Assembly: GCA_033032865.1 (NCBI GenBank)
Contig: JAWHQI010000327.1
Span: 1,822,501-1,886,500, forward strand
Direction: 5' to 3'
Origin: Dactylorhiza incarnata
Lineage: Eukaryota > Streptophyta > Magnoliopsida > Asparagales > Orchidaceae
Length of the DNA: 64,000 nt
Positions 32,150 to 43,951 of this stretch are shown here, piece by piece (positions within the stretch are counted from its first letter, which is position 1; the number at the start of each line of letters is the position of its first letter). The position numbers and the translations under genes are program-made. Below the pieces are notes generated by a model, which worked only from the letters and a program-made list of their open reading frames with translations, was not told the DNA's origin and searched no databases.

Positions 32150-33929
32150 TGATAGGTACCCCCTAATCTGGGCTGCGAATAGCCAAAGCACCCACCTCAT
32201 TTGGTGGAGGAAATGAGGGTGACCAAAGTAAACCTCACTAGCCCCGTAACCACCAACATGTGGTGCAAATAGTAAAATCTCATATCGTATGGTACAAATA
32301 GTAAAATTCTATATCGTGGAATGCAAATAGTAAAATCCTCCAACATTTGGGTGCAAATAGCAAAATCCCGTATCGTGAAATGCAAATAGTAAAATCCACC
32401 AACATGGGGGTGCAAATAGTAAAATCTCATATCGTAGGATGCAAATAGTAAAATCCTCCAACATGAAGGGTGCAAATAGTAAAATCTTATATCGCGGGAT
32501 GCAAGTACTAAAATCTCATATCACGGGGTGCAAATAGTAAAATCCTCGAACATGGTGGTGTAAACGGTAAAATCCTCCAAACGGGTGTGCGTATAACACA
32601 TAAATTGGTTATGGTGCGCGGGTAGCCGCATAACCACCATGACCACTGTAACCACCCATTATGGGTGAGTGTAAATATCTGAAATTATATCGGCCTGCGC
32701 GTTATAAATTATTATGAAATATGCGTATTAATTTATATTAAAATGGTCTACAAATAGTAAAAGGGTTGTTATGGCATGCAGATAACTGTGTAACCACCAT
32801 AACCACTCATGGTGCCTATAAATAAGACCCAGGGCCCTCCTTCATTTCCATCTTTTCTCTCCTCCTTCCTTTCTTCCTTCGAGCAAGAGAGATCCTCGAA
32901 GACACCTTCGAAGATCTCCTTCATCTTCGAAGAATCCTTCGAAGATCTTCAATCGTCTTCGAAGATCTTCGAGCGCCTTTGAAGATCTCCTTCGCCTTCG
33001 AAGAATCCTTCGAAAATCTTCGAGCTTCTTCGAAGATCTCCTTCGCCTTCGAAGATCTTCGAGCTTCTTCGAAGATCTTCGAGCGACTTCAAAGATCTTC
33101 GAGCACCTTGAAGATCCTACGAAGGCGTTCATCCTCCTTCGATCAAGCATTCTGCTCCAAACGCGCCTTCGTGTGTTCCTCTCTCAAGACCGCTCCAAGC
33201 GCGCCTCTGTGCGCTCCGCTCTCAAGACCGCTCCAAGCGCGCCTCCGTGCGCTCCGCTCTCAAGACCGCCCCAAGAGTGCCTCCTTGCGCTTCGCTCTCA
33301 AGACCGCTCCAAGTGCGCCTCCGCGCATTTCGCTCTCAAGACCGCTCCAAGCGCACCTCCGCGCGCTTCACTCTCAAGACTGCTCCAAGCGCACCCCAGT
33401 GTACTCAGCAACAAGCACTCCGCGCACTCAAGAACAAGCACTCCACGCACTCAAGTACAAGCTCTCCAACCACCACCAAGATCATCACTCCAGACTCCTC
33501 TCATGCAGCACAAGACAAGCCACAGAGACAAAGGCGTGCAGAGCACACCAATCCAACTTTCAAGTAGCAGTCAAAGACTCCAGAGCGCTCAGAGTGCAGC
33601 ATTCCCTTTTGCAGCATGCAAAAGACTTAGCTCTGTGAGCGGTGGCATGTCACCCTCCGAGCACCTCTCTCTCTCCCAACAATTGTAACGAGGCGCGACC
33701 TGTCTCCCTCGCCTTCACTTAAAAAGCTCTGTACAGCACCAACAAATAGTGAAGTTCGGTCGGCACAGCACCGGCCACGTGGTTTTTACCCTTTTCGGGG
33801 TTTTCCTCGATAAAAAAAGTTCCCTTACTAGCCGTCTCAAAATTCTGTGACAGATTGTGCGCTCGACCGCTCCCAGGCTAAGACGGTCTAGTCTCGATCG
33901 GTTTTAGAAGCCTCGAGTGAGTCGTAACA
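32150..33929 (+). mobile_element. 5' LTR of Z
   Basis: Starts TGATAGGTACCCCC and ends GTCGTAACA. U3 contains alternating 30-bp units of the type TGCAAATAGTAAAATC (about 32250-32590). The TATA box TATAAATA is at 32817-32824. After it come an array of CTTCGAAGATC words (about 32890-33120) and then six copies of a 38-bp unit around CTCTCAAGACCGCTCCAAGC (33181-33400). The last two arrays would be transcribed. Confidence 0.85.
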
Positions 33930-34133
33930 GTTTGACGTCGTTGGTGCGAACGAGTCCCCCCAAAACTTGAAGAAGACTCTAAAGATAGTATACTCAGCAC
34001 AGCGATACTTGTGACTAGAGGTCGTGGCAGGAAAAGCCGTCTGCACAAGTGAAGGATCATTCACCGGGGGGGGCATGCTGATCTAGCTCCCCTCCACTCG
34101 CTCATCAACAAACCCGAAGGAGAGCTCTCCGGT
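33930..34133 (+). other. Z leader with probable primer binding site
   Basis: After the LTR lies GTTTGACGTCG and then TTGGTGCGAACGAG (from about 33940), resembling the TTGGTGC start of the T2 primer site. The rest is an untranslated leader. Confidence 0.4.
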
Positions 34134-37060
34134 GTGAATGTCCAAGGTCGTGGGACCCGTCCAGACGGAGGACCTGAAGCTCAGTATCACCACAGTTGCC
34201 CTAGAGCAGCATGTCAAGAGCTTGCAGCTGGGAAGCTCACGCGTGAAGAAGTTAGTAACATAATTTTTGAAGAACACGAACGAACCAGACAACGTGTCGC
34301 TTTGGCCCCTCGCCCACTCCATCGTCGCTCATTGTTCTCACCTGAGGCTCTTGCATATCCAAACCTCAAAATTGAGACATACGAAGGAGCGGGCGATCCA
34401 TTGGAGCACGTCAGACACTTCGTGATCATGATGCAACTCTACAATACCTCATATCCACTATTGTGTCAGGCATTCCCGAAAACATTGAAAGGACAGTCTC
34501 GCACCTGGTTCCTGAAAGTGTATAGTGTGCCTCTGAGAATCCTCTAGAGGGGGTGAATAGAGATTTAAAAATAGTTATATCCTATCAGTGCAGTCAATAA
34601 AACTAACTAAGGTATTATGCTCACAAACAACACTACAGGCAGAATAAATATTGCTGGATATAAAATGCAGAAAAGATAAATGGACGACACAAAAAATCTC
34701 AGCACAGACACACAGATTTTTTATAGAGGTTCCCCAAAATGTGGTTACTCTCCTCTTCTACCACCTGGTAGGAAAGCACAACCTGTGCCTGAGTCTTTTG
34801 ATAAGGAGACACTTAAACCAAAGATCTTTTGATAAGGAGATCTTGAACCACAGGTCTTTTTATAAGGAGATCTTGAACCACAAATCTTTTGATAAGGAGA
34901 TCTTGAACCACAAATCTTTTGATAAGGAAATCTTGAACTACTTAATCCTTTGGAAGAGTTATTCTAAAAACTTTTTTACAGTTGAAGAGAATGTGAAGAA
35001 GAGGGAAGAGGGTAGGAGGAGAATTCTGCTCTCAAAATTCTGATGAAGCCTTCTACTTCAATCTTTCTCTTTTCTGGATCTACAAATGATGAACCCCTGA
35101 TTTTGATAGAGATGATTTGTAGGGGTTATGGGCTTCAGATCCTATCTGCTTTCTTCTATTGAAATCTGACTGATATATGATATTTGATGAAGAGCAGCCT
35201 TTTGTTTATATGATCTGAGAGAACAGTTCTTGATTCACAGTCAATTAGGGTTCCTGTATGAAGAAGGAGAAGAAGGAAGCCCTAATCGACAAGATGCAGA
35301 ATCTGTGTTAATTGCTCTGCTTTCTTCTTACTGATCTTCTTATTTATTGTTGATCCTTTAATTTATTTCTTTCCTCTTTTAGAGTGTGCTGAAAAGGTAT
35401 TGGCCTGGACAATTTCTCTTCCTTTCCTCATTTGTTCACGACCCGTCTGCCAACTGTCTTGATCCTTTCCAAGAAAGCTTTTGTTGTCTTCTTTATTGCT
35501 CCTTTCTATTCTAGGCAATAAATGAGCCATTGTAGAATGATCTTCAGTATTGTGGGCCTTGAGAGAGAGTTCCAAAATGACATCTGAAAAGGTTTCCTTT
35601 TCAGACTGTATTCGACGTTGCGTCGATTTCTCTTTCTCTCTTATCGACGCACCTTCGAGTTCTTGTAAAAGCATCTTTGAATTCCTTCAAGATCTAGTTG
35701 AACTCAGATATCGACGTTACATCGATTACATATCGATGTAGCCGTCGAGTTGAAGGTTTGGCTCTGAACTTTATCATCTGTGTCGAATTGTAGTCGACGT
35801 TGCGTCGACTTCAGACGGCTTCGACAAATTCTTCTTTCTGCGTTGAGTTGAAGTCAAAGTTGCATCGACTTCAAAGACAGCTTCGACATGCTCTTTTATC
35901 CACGTCGATATCCTTTCCACGTAGCATCGACTTGATCTACTTCGACAGAGAGGTTGAGTTGCTTGGACTTCTAGTCTAAGTTACGTTGACATGAAGTCGA
36001 AATTGCGTTGAATACCATTCGACGCAATTGTTAACTCAACCAAATTTGTGTTTGTCTTGCTCTGGTCTTTACACTCCAAGTTGTGTGGGATATCCTAAGA
36101 CATCTAATGACCAAATTACCCTCACTATACAATGGGTAATTAAAACCTAAGAGTTAAAATCACTTTAGATAATTTGTTAAGTTAAATCCAACGGGTTTTC
36201 CCAACCGTTCCTATCCCCGAAGGAGGGAGAAATCAAGGATTTCGCAGAACTGACTCAATAATTCACGGACCAGTTCATCTCTAGCCGTCGGATAGACAAA
36301 GATCCATCCCACCTATCCAGGATCCGTCAAAGCAAAGGGGAAACCCTAAAAGATTTCTTCCGCCGTTTCACCGCTGAGGCACGAAGAATCCCTGAGATAA
36401 AACTGGTGCTCCTGCGAGGGTTTCTACTCAGAGGGCTCTGCCCTGGTGGCTTCCACTCCGCACTAGTATGGGAGACTTTACCCAGCTATCCCGATCTCGT
36501 TTGACGGAACGATGCCCAGATCGCCGCTGGAGAAGCAATTGAAGCACATCAACAACAGTTTGATAGAGACATGAAAAGGCGGAGGGAGCGAGAGGCTTCA
36601 TCAGTCTTCGGGAGGAACAGTGAATGTCATGGCAACCCGCAACCTCGGCAGCACCAGAGAAACACGGCCCTCAATACCTCCAGAACAAACATACACAATG
36701 CAATCAAAGGCAGCGAGGCGCTCCGCAAGCCCAAACCCCTCACTAAAAAATATGGGGGACCAGACAAAATACTGTGAGTTCCATCATGGACAAGGACATG
36801 ACACAAAAATTTGCTCCAAGCTTAAGGATGAAATCGAGCGTCTCGTCCAACAAGGCCTACTAGGGAAATTCCTGCAAGGCTATGAACCGATTCAGCCAGC
36901 GGGAGATCAGCCAACAACTCACCAGGAAAGGCTGGGGGTAACCCTAAAGGCAGTCATCCCAAGAGGAAGCATCATACCTATCAACGGGTCTCTACAAGCG
37001 ACACTAAAATATTCTACCAACTTTATTTCTATGAATGCCTTGTGTAAATTGTCACTGTGA
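34134..37060 (+). pseudogene. Gag of Z, split by a copia LTR
   Basis: The first half (34134 to about 34525) carries the retrotransposon gag block YPNLKIETYEGAGDPLEHV and GQSRTWFLK. A reversed LTR (34526-36205) interrupts it. The second half (from about 36210) continues KDFAELTQ, a TAA, FTDQFISSRRIDKDPSHL and TLKDFFRRFTAEARRIPE. A second stop follows YPDLV, and a frameshift lies near 36760. The zinc-finger-like YCEFHHGQGHDTKIC lies near 36770-36815, and the frame ends at about 37060. The sequence type is that of Tat/Athila-like gags. Nothing of protease or Pol follows. Confidence 0.8.
34526..36205 (-). mobile_element. Solo Sirevirus-like LTR in reverse orientation
   Basis: Read on the minus strand it starts near TTGGGAAAACCCGTTGG and ends CTATTCACCCCCTCTAGAGG, the usual start and end of Sirevirus LTRs. 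It lies inside the Z gag. Inside are about five copies of a unit of about 30 bp (TTTTGATAAGGAGATC, 34795-34935) and a cluster of dyad words such as GTCGACGTTGCGTCGAC (35600-36030). No clear target duplication is seen, so the ends are uncertain by a few bases. Confidence 0.65.
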
Positions 37061-37139
37061 CTAATAGCTTTTAAAGTTAATCATTTCAGGCTTGTATAAG
37101 ACAATCATCGTCTGCGCTATCAAAACTACGCCCAAATGA

Positions 37140-37680
37140 AATTACGTCTATTCACACAAACAACAATTGCCTCTGGGCAGTGCGCTAAGGAACAACAATT
37201 GTCTCCAGGCAGCGCACTAATGAACAACAACTGCCTCCGGGCAACATGCTAATGAACAGCAATTGCCTCCGGGCAGCGCGCTAACAAACTGCAACTGCCT
37301 TCGGGTAGCGTGCTAATGAATATCAATTGTCTCTAGGCAGTGCGCTAACGAACATCAACTACCTTCGGGCAGTGCACTAATGAACAACAACTGCCTATTG
37401 GCAGCACGCTAACGAACAGCAACTGCTTCCGGGCAATGCGCTAATGAACAACAACTGCCTCCGCGCAGCACGCTAACGAACAACAACTGCCTCCGCCCTC
37501 CGGGCAGCGCGCTAAAGAAGTGCAACTGCCTCCGGGCAGCGTGCTAATGAACAGCAACTGCCTCTGAGAAACGCGCTAATGAACAGCAATTGCCTTCGGG
37601 CAGCGTGCTAATGAACACCAACTACCTCTGGGGCAGCGCACTAATGAACAACTGCATCCGGGCAGTGCGCTCACAACGAC
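37140..37680 (+). repeat. Tandem array of units of about 38 bp in Z
   Basis: About fourteen degenerate units of the form CAACTGCCTCCGGGCAG, CGCGCTAATGAACAG. It is located after gag, where Tat-type elements commonly have arrays. No coding function. Confidence 0.8.
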
Positions 37681-37950
37681 CTCCCATTGTCACTGATCGA
37701 AGGTCCTCCCTTCTCCCTGCACTATATCGCAGCGCCGTTAGGGCCTGTCCCCCTCACGGTCACCCAGGTTCAAAGGTCCTCCCTTCTCCCCGCAGTAGAT
37801 TGCGGTGTCGTCAGGGTCTGCCCCCTCACGGATGCCCAAGTATGAAGGTCCGCCCTTCACCGTCACTCTCAGTGAATTCCCCCAGATCGGTAATCCGAAC
37901 CTCTCACTACTCGGCACGAAGCGCCCGCCCTTCGCCCACGTAGTAGGTTC
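37681..37950 (+). repeat. Second tandem module in Z (about 85-bp units)
   Basis: Two to three units around AAGGTCCTCCCTTCTCC, GTCAGGGTCTGCCCCCTCAC. The sequence then runs to 38440 without a gene that I can identify. Confidence 0.65.
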
Positions 37951-38439
37951 CAGCACTACTTGGGTCTCATCCTCCAACCGCCAACATCAAAGAAGCAAAC
38001 ACAGTTGATCGCGGAAAACATTGTTTCCAACACCACTAAAGCTCTACTATCACAAACAAGTACTCAAAACTAGAGCAGAAGGCAAACAATCAAGCAATGC
38101 TCGAGGAGCAACTAAAGATCCGCAAACATAGTACAAAGCCAGTGCATAATGCAAATGTGCAAAGAAACAATAAAGGCGCAGCCACGCCTCATCCACACCA
38201 ACACCAGAGCCCCTCTTTCACTCCTGAAGAGACCTCGGATATCAAACTCGGCCACATCTCAACAATGTGTCAACGTCGTTATACAGGGGATCTCCACCCC
38301 CAGCCTTGCAGGTATCTCATACCGTCTCTTTCAAATGTCAACATACTCCAAAATTAATAAAGCGCATCGCTGCATCAACTTCCCCTGAGAACAATGCCTC
38401 GATACCTGAAGGGCCAATGAGTCGCTCGAGTCCTCCCGA

Positions 38440-38713
38440 CCAAAAAGCATGCAGGTATGAGCCACAGCACACAGATGCCCGTCCCGCATGCACATAGAGT
38501 GCAGGCATATGTCCCGTACGTGCACAATGCGTGGGAGCATGTCTCGTGCACGCACTTCCCATACGCGCACATCGCACAGTCGCACTCTCCAAGTGTGCAC
38601 AACCCGCGAGCAGCATTCCCGCGTGCGCACAATGCACAGGCGCACATCCCACACGTGCACTCCCCATGCACGCACAGTATGCAGGCGCACTCCCCGAGCG
38701 TGCACAGCGCGCG
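38440..38713. repeat. GC-rich 30-bp repeat array of Z, left part
   Basis: Units of the type GCATGCGCACAGCGCGCGGG, CGCACATCCC. The array is now in three pieces (here, 47595-47651 and 56626-57040), separated by elements X and Y. Because 30 is a multiple of three, all frames stay open and produce cysteine- and arginine-rich pseudo-peptides. Confidence 0.85.
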
Positions 38714-40833
38714 ACCCCAGTTTTCTCAATGCTTGAAGGCAAGATTGTTGTAGCAGAAAGCTAATGCCCATCGGTACGTACTACCGCTGGCGATAGAGGC
38801 TACAAGCTCCGATTTATCAACCCTGAACTCACTCTGTCACCAACGCTGAGCGGTAGGTACTACCGTTGGTGGTAGTTGTGTCGTCGGGAAGTTTCGTTGA
38901 GTCGACGAGAGGTATTCGACTAGACGCTAGAGCGACGCGGTAGCGATATCGCCAGCGGTAGGTCTTCAAGTCGAATCGTGTCGCAGTAGCGTCGAGAGAG
39001 AGACGATGCTGGAGGTTAAGCTCGAAAGTTAACGCGGCGCGGTAGCGCTACTGCCGCGCAGTAGTTGGCGGAACCAGATCCGTAAGTAGCATTTTCTGGG
39101 CGTCCGGTCTCCTTAGATCATGATCTAAGGGCTCTGATCAGTGCATCGGAAAGCCCTAAGTAGGGCAGAGGAACTCCCCCTCGTATTTCTCACATCATTT
39201 GTGACTTTGGGGCTATGGTGGGAGGGAGAGCATGGAGGAGGAAGAAGAGCAAGATCCGCCATTATTGGAGCTTCGGAGCTCCGTTCGTCGATCCGAGACC
39301 GGTTTCACGGAGAGGGTTCGAAGGCGCTCATTTCCATCCGTGATTTTCGACCATTCCATGGCGAGGAAGAGAGTTCAAAGGGTAATGACATCTCTCATCC
39401 CAATTTTAGGATGCGTGCATGACATCTCTTGTTTTGCCTTCCTTATTTTCTGCATTTTTGGCACCAAATCTCTCAAATGAGAGGGGTTCGGTCGCCTTGG
39501 TTCAAGAGGAACCATTAGGTTGATTGAGTCCGTCCTCAAAATTAATTTGCATTAGAGATCTGCTCCGTTAGCGGATTAGGCATTGTGGGTGAAGCCAATA
39601 TTGCGACCGGTGGTCTGGTTCGGGGATGTTGCTTAACGTGCGTTTTAGGGATTTTGCTAGAAATTCGATTGCGGAGAAAACGTCATTTCCATGCCCATCT
39701 ATTTTCGTGTGAGAATGAACGTTGGCTTAGGGTGGGAAAATTTGTGCGTGTTGAATGGCTTGTGATGCATGTTTGTTTGTGAAGGCGTGGCTTGGTCTTT
39801 GTGGTCGACTGACTAGCCCGTGAATGTTGATATTCATGTGTGGAGAGTGTCCCGACAAGACAAATCCTCTTTTGTGATAACTTACGAGAATAGTTGTGTT
39901 GATGGACAAGCCTGATGGCATTGTGGGCCACGTGCGGGTGGGATCTAGGCAAGAGTTCTTAGCATTGATTGTGCTTGGTTTGGTGATTTTGGCAAGAATG
40001 TGTGAGCTGATGGACAAGCCCGATTGCATTATGGGCCATGCGCGGGTGGGGTCTCAATGGGAGTTCTCGGCCTTGGGCTTGTGTGCCTTTGGGGGAAATG
40101 ATGAGTACCCCTGTGTTTGTTGTGAAGTGATAATATGTGATTATATGTTAGAAGCATAAACGTCATAGGGTGTCTTGGGTGAAACCCAGGTTTGCATACA
40201 TGCTGCATTGGTAGGCTCCTTATTTTATTTACCCAACATAGAAACGTGGATGATGCTTGTGACACTCATACATGTTGTTTTTTTGTTACTTCTATTTAAT
40301 TACGTTTGCATACGAAGTGCTGACTTGCAGGGTGATGTAGTTCCCCGAGGTCCGCTAGGATAACCGATAGGAGGGGTGTTGTTACACCGTTTATGGTCAG
40401 CCATAGCGACCCTCGTTATACCATTTTTTCTGTAATGGATGCAGGGCAAGGATCACAAGCTGGAGCCACCTCGCCGACCAAAAATGCCTAAGCCTCATGA
40501 CGTGTACCTTCTCCTATTTTCCTACATGTTTATATTTTTGTAATGTTGTTCTGGCTTGCATGGCGAAGTAGCATAGGAATGCTTTTACCTTTGGATGTTT
40601 GGTGTTGTATGGATGATGATTTGAACATTGGTATTGTAAGGCCATAAGGCTAGGGTACTCATATGTAGTTGTGGACAGCTTCTGTGTTTATGTTAGTGTT
40701 TCCGCTGTGTTGGTTCTGTGTTTTGAGTTTGGTAGTTTCTATATCATTTTTTAATACTAAAGTTGCGACGATTATATGCTTCGGGGTCCCGACCGGACCC
40801 ATATTATATGGTCATTACAATGGAGGTATTACA
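38714..40833 (+). mobile_element. 5' LTR of X
   Basis: About 2.1 kb, ending GGAGGTATTACA directly before the primer site. The U3 part has dyad words around CTACCGCTGGCG and GGTAGCGCTACTGCCGCG. Open frames inside it are not genes. Confidence 0.8.
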
Positions 40834-40850
40834 AATTGGTACCAGAGGTA
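40834..40850 (+). promoter_or_regulatory. Primer binding site of X
   Basis: AATTGGTACCAGAGG directly follows the LTR. It matches the initiator-Met tRNA complement TGGTATCAGAG with one change. Confidence 0.7.
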
Positions 40851-40992
40851 GGTTAGCATTCATGTGGAGATTAGTGTAATCAGATCGCATAAAGAGGTTG
40901 TCCACATAGGAGTATTTTGCGGGGCCATGAGTGTCCCTGTGTTCTAGTCTTGCGAATAGAGCTTGATTTGTTTGTTGCCTTGCTTGTGCTAG

Positions 40993-42046
40993 GATGGAGG
41001 CGACGATGCGGGGATGTTGAGGCGGCGAGAAGAGCCTTCGACAAGTTGTGTTACTGCTTCGGGCCTCATAAATATGGGTGTGCCCCCAACATACTTCTAT
41101 CGCATGCTAGCAGAGGCGGCCCAAGCTGCGGCGATGCCACAGGTTACGACTCATGTTACCCCGGTTGCGACGCCTGTTACACCAGAGGAAGGAGTAAGGC
41201 AGGCAAAGTTGTTAGCTGAGAGATTGTTTGGGCAAGAAGATTGGCAGATGAAGTACTTTCTGAGTTTTCATCCTTCGACATTCAAGGGTGTCGGCACTCC
41301 GACGGATGCCGAGGACGGGTTGGCGAGGATTCAGGAACTCCTAAAAGCGGTAGAGACCCCAGAGGACAAGCAGTCCCAGTTTATGAGTTTAATGTTAGAA
41401 GGTTATCCCCTCTTCGACGAGGTTAGCACTTCAGAGGCAGTTCTTGCACTTGGAGCACTGTGAGAAGACGGTAGATGAGTACCTACTGGAGTTTACTCAT
41501 TTGGGTCGTTATGTGAGGATGACCATGACTGATGATGAGGAGAGGGATAACCTCTTCTATCAATGGCTGAGAGAAAATCTAAGGTAACCCCTTATAACCT
41601 TGAAGAATGCGGGATTCAATGAGCTAGTTGAAGCCGCTCGAACGTTGGAGAGCTACATGGAGCGAACCCAGTGTCATAAGGGCTTTGCAGCAAAGCAAGG
41701 AGAAGGTAAACCTTTTTAGTCTCAGTGGAAGTCAGAGGGAAATTGGTGGAAGAAAAAACCCATCCTTTTAAGCCTGTTGAGAGAAGCGGTGCAACTTCTG
41801 AAGAGTTCCGTTCCAAGGGACTTGTGACGTGCTTTAAGAGTGTCAAGGTGGGTCACATAATTCGGTTTTGTCCCGAGGGTGGAGCTAAGCCAAAGTATAG
41901 GCAGGAGCAGCCGGTGCGTTCTGACCCTAGTATTGGGGAGAAAGAGAAAGCAGCGGAGTCAAGTGCTTCGTGTTTCCCTCCAGTGCAGCCTAGAGCGTGC
42001 AACCTTGGGCAGTAGGAAGCGATTCGTCAACCCGATGTGGTGACAG
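40993..42046 (+). pseudogene. Gag of X
   Basis: Recognisable Del-type gag: FLSFHPSTFKGVGTPTDAED and LARIQELLKAVETPEDKQ at about 41250-41370. A frameshift lies near 41455 and stops near 41585 and 41719. The zinc knuckle reads CFKSVKVGHIIRFC (about 41830-41870), so the second cysteine of CX2CX4HX4C is a serine. A TAG at 42013-42015 replaces glutamine before EAIRQPDVVTG. The last codon GGT appears to be split by an intron at 42047. Confidence 0.75.
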
Positions 42047-42121
42047 GTACGAAAAGTTTAAATTTTTTGTTCGATAGCTTAAACTATTTGCGACCTTTCA
42101 TTTTTGTTATGTGCATGTTAG
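42047..42121 (+). other. Putative 75-nt intron between gag and protease of X
   Basis: Donor GACAG/GTACGA and acceptor CATGTTAG/GCTTC. Removing it joins DVVTG directly to FILVLGYPSRVLFDMGAS and gives the same spacing to the protease motif as in Y after splicing. In X the intron length is a multiple of three and has no in-frame stop, so read-through is also open. Confidence 0.6.
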
Positions 42122-42420
42122 GCTTCATACTAGTTTTGGGCTACCCCTCCAGAGTGTTGTTTGATATGGGAGCATCTCACTCTTTTCTTGCGAAAAATTT
42201 TATCCAGAGGATCGGTGTTGAGACTACTGAGGCGGAGGTGGAGCTTAGTGTGCGCATGCCGAATGGGTATTTCATGACCACCGGGAGGAAATGACATAAT
42301 AGTTTGAGAATATGTGATTGTCACTTCGAGTTGGTAGCAACAATTCTACCACTAGCAGAATTTGACATTATCTTTGGGATGGACTGGATTGTAGAGCAAT
42401 GAGCTAGTATTGACTACCTG
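42122..42420 (+). pseudogene. Aspartic protease of X
   Basis: Retropepsin-like domain with the active site VLFDMGASHSFL (usually DTGAS) at about 42157-42190 and IIFGMDWIVEQ near 42370-42400, interrupted by stops near 42294 and 42401. It would process the polyprotein. Confidence 0.75.
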
Positions 42421-43951
42421 TTGAAGGTGGTGACTCTGAGGAGCGAAGGTAGAGCGGAGGTCAAGTTCGAGGGCCTAAGCAGAGTGACTTGTTCCCTGAT
42501 TTTTGTCGTACAAATGATGCGTGAGGTGAACCAAGGAGGTGAGGTGTTTATAGTTTTGTTGGAGACTCACTCTACGAAGTTGTTACCAGGTGCGAGACCG
42601 GTGTTGTGTCCTCCATTTAGGATGGCACCGAAGGAATTGGCCGAGATCAAGGTTCAGTTGCAAGAGTTGCTAGAGCAGGGGTACATTAGGCCCATCTCTT
42701 CGCCGTGGAGCACGTCGGTGTTGTTCGTAAAGAAAAATGATGGTAGTATGCGGTTGTGCATAGACTATCGTGAGTTGAATAAGTTGACCATTACGAATAA
42801 GTATCTGATTCCGCTAATCGATGATTTGTTCGATCAGCTGGTGAGGTCGACGGTGTATTCCAAGTTGGACTTGAAGTCGGGTTACTACCAGTTGAGGATT
42901 CGAGAAGAGGATATTCCCAAGACAGCCTTTGGGATGAGGTATGGTCATTTTGAGTTCTCGGTAATGTCATTCGGTTTGACGAACGCGCCATCAGTGTTCA
43001 TGGATTTGATGAATAGAGTGCTTCAACAATACCTGGATTCATTGGTGGTGGTATTCATCGATGACATCTTAGTGTATTTGAAGTCGAAGGCGGAACATGA
43101 GTCTCACTTGAGATTGGTGTTGCAGATTCTGAGGGAGAACCAGCTTTATGCTAAGCTCTCGACGTGCGAGTTCTGGATCGGGAACGTAACATTCCTAGGT
43201 CACGTGATTAGTGGAGATGGTGTGGCTGTGTATCCGGCGAAGATTGAAGCTATTTGTGATTGTCTTGTACTGAGAACCGTGGCGAAAGTCAGGAGTTTCC
43301 TTAGACTAGTCGGTTATTACAAAAGGTTCATTGAGAACTTTTCGCGGATGGCATTGCCCCTCACCTCTCATACTCGTAAGGACCAGAATTTTGTGTGGAC
43401 ACTGGAGTGTGCCCGTGTGTTTAAGACCTTGAAGGAAAGATTAATGTTCGCTCCAATCCTAAGTCTTTCTTGTGGGACTGAAGGGTTTCAGATTTTCAGC
43501 GACGCGTCAGGTTGCGGGTTGGGTTGCGTGGTGATGCAGCATGGCAACATGACAGCTTATGGGTCGAGACAGATAAAGCCTCACGAGAGGAATTACCCCG
43601 TCCATGACTTGGAGTTAGCGGCGGTGATCTTTGCATTGAAATTGTGGCGGCACTACGTATATGGTGCGAAGGTGGAAATCTTCACTGACCACAAAAGCCT
43701 AAAGTATCTCCTGGATAAAAAAAGATTTATATATGCGGCAGCGTAGGTGGGTCGAGTTCCTTGGGAACTACGGCGTGAAAATTCAGTATACACCAGATAA
43801 GGCCAATATGGTGGCTGACGCCTTGAGTAGAAAGTATTCCGGTCAAGATAATTGGATTGCAGCGCATGACGAGCAGTTGGTGCGAGACTTCGAGTCTCTT
43901 GACATTGCTTGTGTGGCTAGAGGTGAATCTAGCGCAGCTCGGTTGAACTAG
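42421..43951 (+). pseudogene. Reverse transcriptase and RNase H of X
   Basis: An unbroken stretch of 441 codons carries RT motifs [41 protein letters not shown] and the catalytic [10 protein letters not shown] near 43045-43080. RNase H follows with [29 protein letters not shown] and [13 protein letters not shown] frameshift at the A-run near 43715 leads to [20 protein letters not shown] and [10 protein letters not shown], ending at 43951. The RT core residues look intact; the break is in RNase H. Confidence 0.85.

Noticed and set aside
37140..37680. CRISPR-like regularly spaced repeats
   Set aside because: Direct tandem repeats with degenerate units and no unique spacers, inside a plant retrotransposon; no cas genes.
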